Shown here in pieces: positions 57,981-64,000 of a DNA stretch of 64,000 bases. Made by a program: the position numbers and the translations under genes. Position 1 is the stretch's first letter, and each line of letters opens with the position of its first letter. Below the pieces are notes generated by a model. That model was not told the origin of the DNA. It made no database searches and saw nothing but the letters and a program-made list of their open reading frames with translations. The stretch is taken from assembly GCA_021442155.1 (NCBI GenBank), contig CM038222.1, positions 20,780,923 through 20,844,922 on the forward strand. The letters are read 5' to 3'. The DNA is from Cymbidium sinense. Taxonomy: Eukaryota; Streptophyta; Magnoliopsida; Asparagales; Orchidaceae.

Positions 57981-58999
57981 ATAGCTGTATCCATGCAACC
58001 TTTGATCATTGACGCCTAGTAGTATCATAATCTCTTGATCTTGGCTTTCATCTTCGGACCAGATTGGTTGGCTTCACATAATCTTGAGTGTACCTTGATC
58101 ATGATCTTATGGGCTTCATGCTTGTAAACAACATAACCACATATGATCGAAAAGACTATCGAAGACACCATCCAAAAGAGAGTGGTGCTCTCTACTTCTT
58201 CTGATGAGCTTGAGACTTCTCTTGGGTTGTTTAATCAATGAATGAATGCCTCCAATCTAACTCCTCATCCTTCTTGGCAATGGCAACCTCCCCTTCAAGA
58301 GAGTACTTTTTGATGAGTTCAATATTAATAAAGGATAAGACTAGTCTACTTTGGACCTTTACTGATATGGACTCATCCTCCGCACATGCTAACTCCTTGA
58401 TAAGCTTGGCTAAAGCATATGTTACAGCATTCTCTCCTCATGGAATATGGTAACCTCTGGGATTTGGGCCAACAACTCCATGGTGTACTTGTGGTAGTGA
58501 TGGAGCTTGGAATTTATAACTTTATAGGACCTAGTGATTTGGTTGATAACTAGTTAAGAATCCCTAAAGATGTTGATGTTATGGATGATTTGAGTAATGG
58601 CTAACTCTGCAATCGAGCCTCATATTCATTATTGGTGCAAGGATTGGAGATGATGATATGAGAATCTCATCACATCACGCCCGCATGAGATCTATTCCTA
58701 CCCCTCTAGAATAGTTTATGTGGTTCTTCTCCTCTTTGAGAGGAAGCGCACCAAAGTACATCTCCTGGGTGAATGCTAACATCCCCTAAGTTCATGATTT
58801 GTTCATCATGAAGATCATCACTTGGAGAGTTAGCAAGAAGTGGGTATGTTGTTATGAAATCTGCTAGCGCTAGTGCTTTCACCGTACAGATGGGTACAAA
58901 GGTAATGTCAAACTATGAGAGGGTCATGGACCATCATACCAACCATCTAGATAGCATCGGTCATATCATGAGATAATGGATTGATCCTAGAGATTAAGT

Positions 59000-59900
59000 T
59001 CACCTATAGTGTTAGCTTTTGGGATGCAAAGATTAAAGCTAGGCAATTCTTCTCAATGGGGGGATAATTAGCCTCAGCAGGGATTAGATGACGGCTGAGG
59101 TAGTATAGTGCATTTTCCTTCCATTTTTCATTGGTTTGGGACAACAAAGCACCATCTAAGTTGCCTAACGCAGTAGTGTAAAGTATGAGTAGTAAGATAG
59201 GTTTTAGATGTCATCAAGTATTGCTTAATCTGAAGGCATGTCACTTGTCATCCCACTTAATGGCATCTTGACAAGTCATGACATCTTCTCAATAAGTTTT
59301 TTTAAAACCCATATAAATTTTATTGCCGAAGGTTACAGGTCCTTGGGGATAAACTTTTGAAAGAGTCTAGACATCTAATTACATCCTAAGGAACATTGAG
59401 ATAGCAATGAAAGATCTTAGATGATCTTAGACCGCCACCCTTGAACGATCTGAGTTGAGTTAAACTTTTAGGGGGCAGCATTTCTAATATCACCTTGATC
59501 TTCTTCAGATTGATTTTGATTCCCTAGTGTTAGACAATAAACCAAAGGGATTTTCATGAAGCTTTTCCGAATGGATACTTTAGGGGGTTCATTTTGAGGT
59601 TAAATTATTTTAACTGTTCAAAAATAATTATTAAGTCAAAGAGATGGTCTTCCTTTTCTTTACATTTGACCATGAGATCATCGACATAGCACTCGACTTG
59701 ATGATGAATGAGTTCAACAAGATTCAAGTCATAGCCCGCTGGTATGTAGCACCGACATTTTTATGGCTGAAAGCATGACCTTATAGCAATAGATTCTGAT
59801 TCTAAAAGTAGTGTTTCTTTCTTCTTCAAAGGCCATCTTTATTTGGTTATATCCAAATGAGCCATCCATGAAAGAGAAGGAAGGCTATGAGATGAGGCAA
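59000..59900 (-). pseudogene. Element C reverse transcriptase and RNase H
   Basis: On the - strand, HHQVECYVDDLMVKCKEKED gives the RT active site, with Y-V-D-D at 59677-59688. Upstream, SFMDGSFGYN-like text lies around 59880-59830. Downstream, phrases matching the element B RNase H (NALYYLSRHLIPAEANYPP-like, about 59120-59060) can be followed with stops and frame changes. Catalytic aspartates of the RT are intact, but the reading frame is not. Confidence 0.78.
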
Positions 59901-60527
59901 TGTCCACCATCAGGATTGGGAGTGAAAATTCATCTTTTGGACATGCCTTATTTAAGTCCATAAAATTGATACATATGTGAATTTGGCCATTCTTTTCTTA
60001 ATTGGGACAACAAGCTAACCAAGTAGGGTATTTTTTTTTTCGATAATGACGCCTTCTTGACTTCATAAATGACCTATTATTTTATGTCTAATCCAATGCA
60101 TCTAGGAGCTTAATTGATAAGTTTAGCTAGTTTTATGGACTACTACATTAGAGCCAATAAAACATCTCTTCATATATCTCCAAAATAGTCCTTAAACTCA
60201 ATCAGCCAAACTATGTCATTTCAATTTCATTCAACAAAGAACTGATGTCATGGATCTTCTTTAGTTCCTAAGTTGATTTCCTATAGCTCATTGACTTGAT
60301 CCCTTCTTTGAAGTCTGGCAGTGCATCTTTGACTTTAAATTCATCTGGATAATCTGAAGTTTCTAGGCATAGCTCCTCATATGAGTTAATGTGATTTGAA
60401 AAGAACCTATCAGATTCCAAATACCATGACTAATAATCATCATTATTGACTCGACCCACCAATAATCCGATCTTGATTGAGAGCTTTTGCATTTATTATT
60501 TTATATTCTTATGAAGTCTGACCTTTA

Positions 60528-61125
60528 CTATGACCAAGTATGTGGGATTAACCCTTTCTTTGCTAAATTATGAACACAAGGCAAGTACCAACTAAAAGGT
60601 AATTCTATTAAATCTTTATATGAATCATCCTCAAGTTCTACATCAAATTCTTGACTTAAGGATGATGCTCCCAGAAAGAACCTCTGAGTCTTCACACCTG
60701 TGGATGACTTAGGGTCTTCCTTAATTACAAAACCCTCAGCTTTTTGAGAGGAAAATGGGGTTAGAGCTAAGGTTCCCAACTGATGGCTAACTGTTTCACA
60801 TATAGACTTGGATACACTTACACTTTGCTTTAGAGCTCGATCTCCATCGCTATCTGGCTCAAGTGTCACCTCCAAGGGAATTTACTACTGAGAAGAGCTG
60901 GATAGTGTGTTAAACATATAAGACTCATCCTAAGAACTATATTTTAAGTCTATATGGATAGTGTTCTAGTAGTTTGGACATATTTTCTATGGCCAATAAA
61001 AGGTTTTCCACCCTTGGGACCTCTAAACTTCCTCTTCCTCTCGGTGGAGGTCTCATCCTTCCCATATGTTTGAATGGAACAAATTGTGGGTTAAATCTAA
61101 TGTCAGCCACCACTTCCTCCTCCAA
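60528..61125 (-). pseudogene. Element C linker regions before RT
   Basis: Two open stretches lie on the - strand. 61125-60937 is Arg/Pro/Gly-rich (GRMRPPPRGRGSLEVP) and then reads LLLAIENMSKLLEHYPYRL. 60875-60528 has 115 codons with SSQKAEGFVIKEDPKSSTG, FDVELEDDSYKDLIELPF and CVHNLAKKGLIPHTWS. Equivalent text in B lies at 54137-53685 and in A at 30273-30521. The conserved acidic box plus P-F-x-W-Y motif suggests a real, lineage-specific part of the polyprotein, of unknown role. Confidence 0.7.
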
Positions 61126-61139
61126 GTCTTTTTTCGCAC

Positions 61140-61505
61140 CCTTTTATTTTCTTTTTTATTTTCTCTTTTCTTTCCTTTTTCATTTTATCTTTCTTTTTCT
61201 TTTTCTTTTTCTTTTATTTTTAACCTTTGGCCAAGTTCATGATAATAGACTTGTTGATTTTGAGGGAGGTAGTAACCCTCATCCTCATATATGCTGACCT
61301 TGTGAACTGTAAATGGCTTGAAATCACCTTTGACACAGTAGTCGATCCCACCTCTCACAAACTTCATACATTGATGTAGAGAGGATGGAACTATGTTGTT
61401 CTCATGTATCCATAGTCTCCCAAGCAAAGTGTTGAAAGATGTATCCCAGTCTATAATGTGAAACTTGGCTTGGGTCATCCAATCATCTATCTCCATGGGC
61501 AACAC
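61140..61505 (-). pseudogene. Element C aspartic protease C-terminal part and K/E linker
   Basis: An open 106-codon stretch (61505-61185) reads FHIIDWDTSFNTLLGRLWIH, the segment after the protease flap in plant Ty3/gypsy elements (usually L-L-G-R-P-W-I-H). It then reads KGDFKPFTVHKVSIYEDEGY and ends in a K/E-rich run encoded by the T-rich tract at 61140-61215. The N-terminal half with the catalytic D-S/T-G is not found upstream of about 61555, so the protease is incomplete. Confidence 0.78.
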
Positions 61506-61555
61506 TATGGAGCCTAAGGCTTGTTGATCTCACTTTTGGTGTGCAGATTCAATCT

Positions 61556-62477
61556 TCCCATCTTAGACTTAAGAGTCTTCTAGACACTAAGACTTCTCTA
61601 GTAATAAGGCACTTCTAATAATTAGGTAAACACTTAACCTAAGCCTAAAGACTTAGAAGGGTTAACCATATGGTTATCTTGGATTAAGATAATCAACCTA
61701 CACAACCCAAATCCAATCCATGTTCACCTTCTCAAACCAAACCTCAAGATCAATTCAAACATAAAATTCAAATTCAAATCCCAACCCAAATTCTAAAACC
61801 AAATGATTCAAGCCCATGATCAAATCCAAACTTGAAACCCTTCCTAAGCCATATTACCTATCCCATGGACTTAGCCAAATCTTAATCCAAAATCAATTGA
61901 TTTTCTCATAATCAATTTATATCTTCAATCATCTTCCTAAATAGAAATCAGATCTACATTGAAATGATCTAAACTAAATCAAACTAAATCCAATTAAATA
62001 AAACTCTTCTCTATATGATATGTCCCATGGACTTAGCTAAAGCTTAATCCAAATCAAGTCAAACTCAATGATTTTTCTCAAATAAATCATTTTCAATCAT
62101 CTTCACAAATTTAAATAAAATATACATTTAAATCATCAAAACTAAATCAAACCAAATCAAAATCCAAACCTAAGCCATGTGACCTAAATCCATGGAATTA
62201 GCCAAATTCCTTCATTCCAAAACCCAAATTCAATTAATTTTTTCATGAATCAATCATACCTTCAATCATATTCACAAATATAAATAAAATCTACAATCAT
62301 CAAGCCAAACCAAAATCAACCCAAGTAAAACCTAACTTAACCCTTTTGACTTGAAATTTTCAAATGAACCAAAACCCATTTGAACCTAGAAATTGTAAAT
62401 TGAAATTATATATCAATCCCAAATCCATATATAAACTCAACTAAATCAAACTCAATCAAAATCAACTGTCTAATTTT
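61556..62477. other. Noncoding AT-rich DNA, nothing recognised
   Basis: A/C-rich DNA with many CAAATCAA and AAACCAAA words and repeated TTTTCTCATAATCAAT-like phrases (about 61890, 62070 and 62235, so roughly 170 bp apart, strongly diverged). It may belong to the noncoding 5' part of an LTR element. No gene. Confidence 0.45.
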
Positions 62478-63850
62478 AAAGTGGCCATTTGACCTATTTG
62501 AGCTTTCTAATCTAAACCAAAATTGCCCATCAAAACCTCCCATCATTGTTGATCACCCTAACTTGATAAACTATCATCATCAAACCAAGTCAACATTTGA
62601 CCCAACCCCTTAACCCATATGAACCCAAACCTAAGCCAAATCCCTTAAAACTAATGATTCATACCAAATCAAAATTAATATTTGAATATGACATGACCTT
62701 CAATTGAGTCAAACCAAACCTAATTGGCCTTCTTGACCCAGGTTGACCCAAATTGACTTAAATGACCAAATTGGGTCAAATCAAAATATAAACCAAATTG
62801 ATTTCAACCAATGGCTCAAGTTCATTCTAAATTGATTATTGAACGACAGCCATGACCCAATTGAACCCAATTGACCCACTTAGCCCAAATTGACCTAAAG
62901 GTTCAAGTCAACAAATCAAATCTAAATTAATTGAAACCAAAGCCTACAATCACTTTCAATTGGTCAACTAAACCCAAACCAAACAAAGCCAATTTGGCCA
63001 ATTGGTCAAATTCAATTAACAACTTAACCCATTTGACTAAAATGAATTCAAATGAGCCAAAATCAAATCTAAGCCAAACTAAACCAAACTAATTGAACCA
63101 AAACATCATAAATTATCATATGAACTTGAACCAACCCTTGGTTTGACCCAATTTGACCCAACCTAACACATTTTTATCTAAATGAGTCAAATTGAGCCAA
63201 ACCTAACCAAATCGACTCCAATTAACTTAAAATTAGGGCTAACCCACTTTTTTCTCATTTCAAATTTGCTCAAATCAAATCCAATGCCAAATGATCATTC
63301 TAAGAGTCAAAGGCATCACATGAGACAAATCACCCATGTAAGTTTCATTCCTTCACTTGGTACTTCCCAATGGACCACCTAGGCCTAGGACAGCCAGCCT
63401 AACCCAATGGGTCGTTGGGTTGGCCATGACCCATGGGAGGTAAAATCACATCACCCTTCCCATTAGAGCATTTGAAACCCATAGGACACCCATGATTCTT
63501 CCTTGGCAGCCACCTCCACACCTTCAACCAACCAAGCCGAGCCAACTCACCTCCTCCCAACCACCCACAACTCCCGAGATGGGATGGCCAAGAAGCCATA
63601 TAGCCCATTCATCCATCAAGATGAAGAAGGGCATACACCACCTCGTTCACTCAAATACACACAAAATTCATTCCTTGAGCCCCTAGCTATCCAAGTCAGC
63701 TACTAGAGCCATTCCTAAGCTCCCAAGCTCATTCCTCGATTGAAAAAATGCCATTCTATCATCCAAAAAATAGGACACTCCCATTTTTGACTTTCACTCC
63801 ATCAAACTCAAATTAACTTTACACGCACCTTCCTTAGGCCTCCGAGCAAG
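62478..63850 (+). repeat. 1.4-kb dispersed repeat R, copy 2
   Basis: Same orientation and order of landmarks as 40196-41673: TTTGACCTATTTGAGC, TTGAATATGACATGACC, TCATATGAACTTGA, GGCAGCCACCTCCACACC and CGAGCAAGAATGAATCAT. The TTGACC-dense section is at about 62690-63200. Unlike copy 1, it continues past GAATCAT into CTCCCAAGCTTCCTGAGC, showing that copy 1 was interrupted there. The open frames at 63182-63706 are Pro/Ser/His-rich and not gene-like. Confidence 0.8.
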
Positions 63851-64000
63851 AATGAATCATCTCCCAAGCTTCCTGAGCACCGAAGGTGGGACTTCGATCA
63901 AAGCTGAGCTCCAAATCATCAATTCATGGCCTTCCAAGTGAACATCAAGGAATTGATCCAATTTTTACTCAACAAGATTTTATCTCCACTAGATGAGGCT
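63851..64000. other. End of window, unrecognised
   Basis: Sequence continuing from repeat copy 2 (ACCGAAGGTGGGACTTCGAT). It is probably further into the same repeat family; too short to interpret. Confidence 0.4.

Larger units (their letters stand above)
55869..61555 (-). mobile_element. Tat-like Ty3/gypsy retrotransposon C, reverse strand
   Basis: The most complete of the three pol regions. On the - strand the order is protease (61505-61290), K/E-rich linker (about 61215-61140), Arg/Gly and acidic linkers (61125-60528), RT (Y-V-D-D at 59677-59688), RNase H (about 59170-59000), integrase (about 57980-57260) and a noncoding tail to 55869, where it meets the 340-bp satellite. No gag is seen; it stops near 61555. 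It is closely related to element B: the same linkers and tail repeats, and a similar integrase. Frames are broken throughout. No LTR pair was found. Confidence 0.8.

Overview
This window looks like repetitive plant nuclear DNA. I find no intact host gene, no rRNA or tRNA gene and no CRISPR array. Three things point to a land plant: the telomere-type motif CCCTAAA/TTTAGGG, the retrotransposon families present (plant L1-type and RTE-type LINEs, and Ty3/gypsy elements resembling the Tat lineage), and a repeated fragment of a plant glycine-rich RNA-binding protein gene. I cannot name the species.

Layout. (1) Positions 1-29835 form a long degenerate telomere-like satellite, with CCCTAAA, CCTAAA and ATAAA words on the + strand. 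It is interrupted by a reverse-strand RTE LINE (about 1397-4315), an AT-rich island (about 5200-6290), a forward L1-type LINE (about 14636-20673) and six forward copies of a roughly 450-bp fragment of a GRP7-like gene. (2) 29836-35800 holds a decayed forward Tat-like Ty3/gypsy pol region (element A), cut off inside the protease by the satellite, followed by a noncoding tail with an exact 167-bp tandem repeat. (3) 35800-41673 is noncoding, retrotransposon-like DNA ending in a 1.4-kb repeat that recurs at 62478-63850. (4) 41675-42440 is one arm of an inverted repeat; the other arm is 54251-55003. Between the arms lie a satellite block in the opposite orientation (TTTAGGG on +, with two reverse-strand GRP copies, to about 46210), a reverse-strand Tat-like element (B, about 46211-54137) and a short CCCTAAA stub. 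(5) 54552-55868 is a diverged AT-rich satellite of about 340 bp. (6) 55869-61555 is a second reverse-strand Tat-like element (C). (7) 61556-64000 is noncoding repeat DNA.

The most distinctive structure is the composite satellite. Telomere-like words, a recurring box near CTACCAGTTTACTTAATTT, and a 5'-truncated, polyadenylated retrocopy of the 3' part of a GRP gene appear to have been amplified together. The GRP fragment always reads in the direction of the CCCTAAA strand, including in the inverted block, so fragment and array seem to move as one unit. The region behaves like a heterochromatic, subtelomeric, pericentromeric or knob-like array that collects and truncates retroelements. All coding traces are broken by stops and frameshifts. 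Coordinates of decayed elements are approximate because no alignment could be run.
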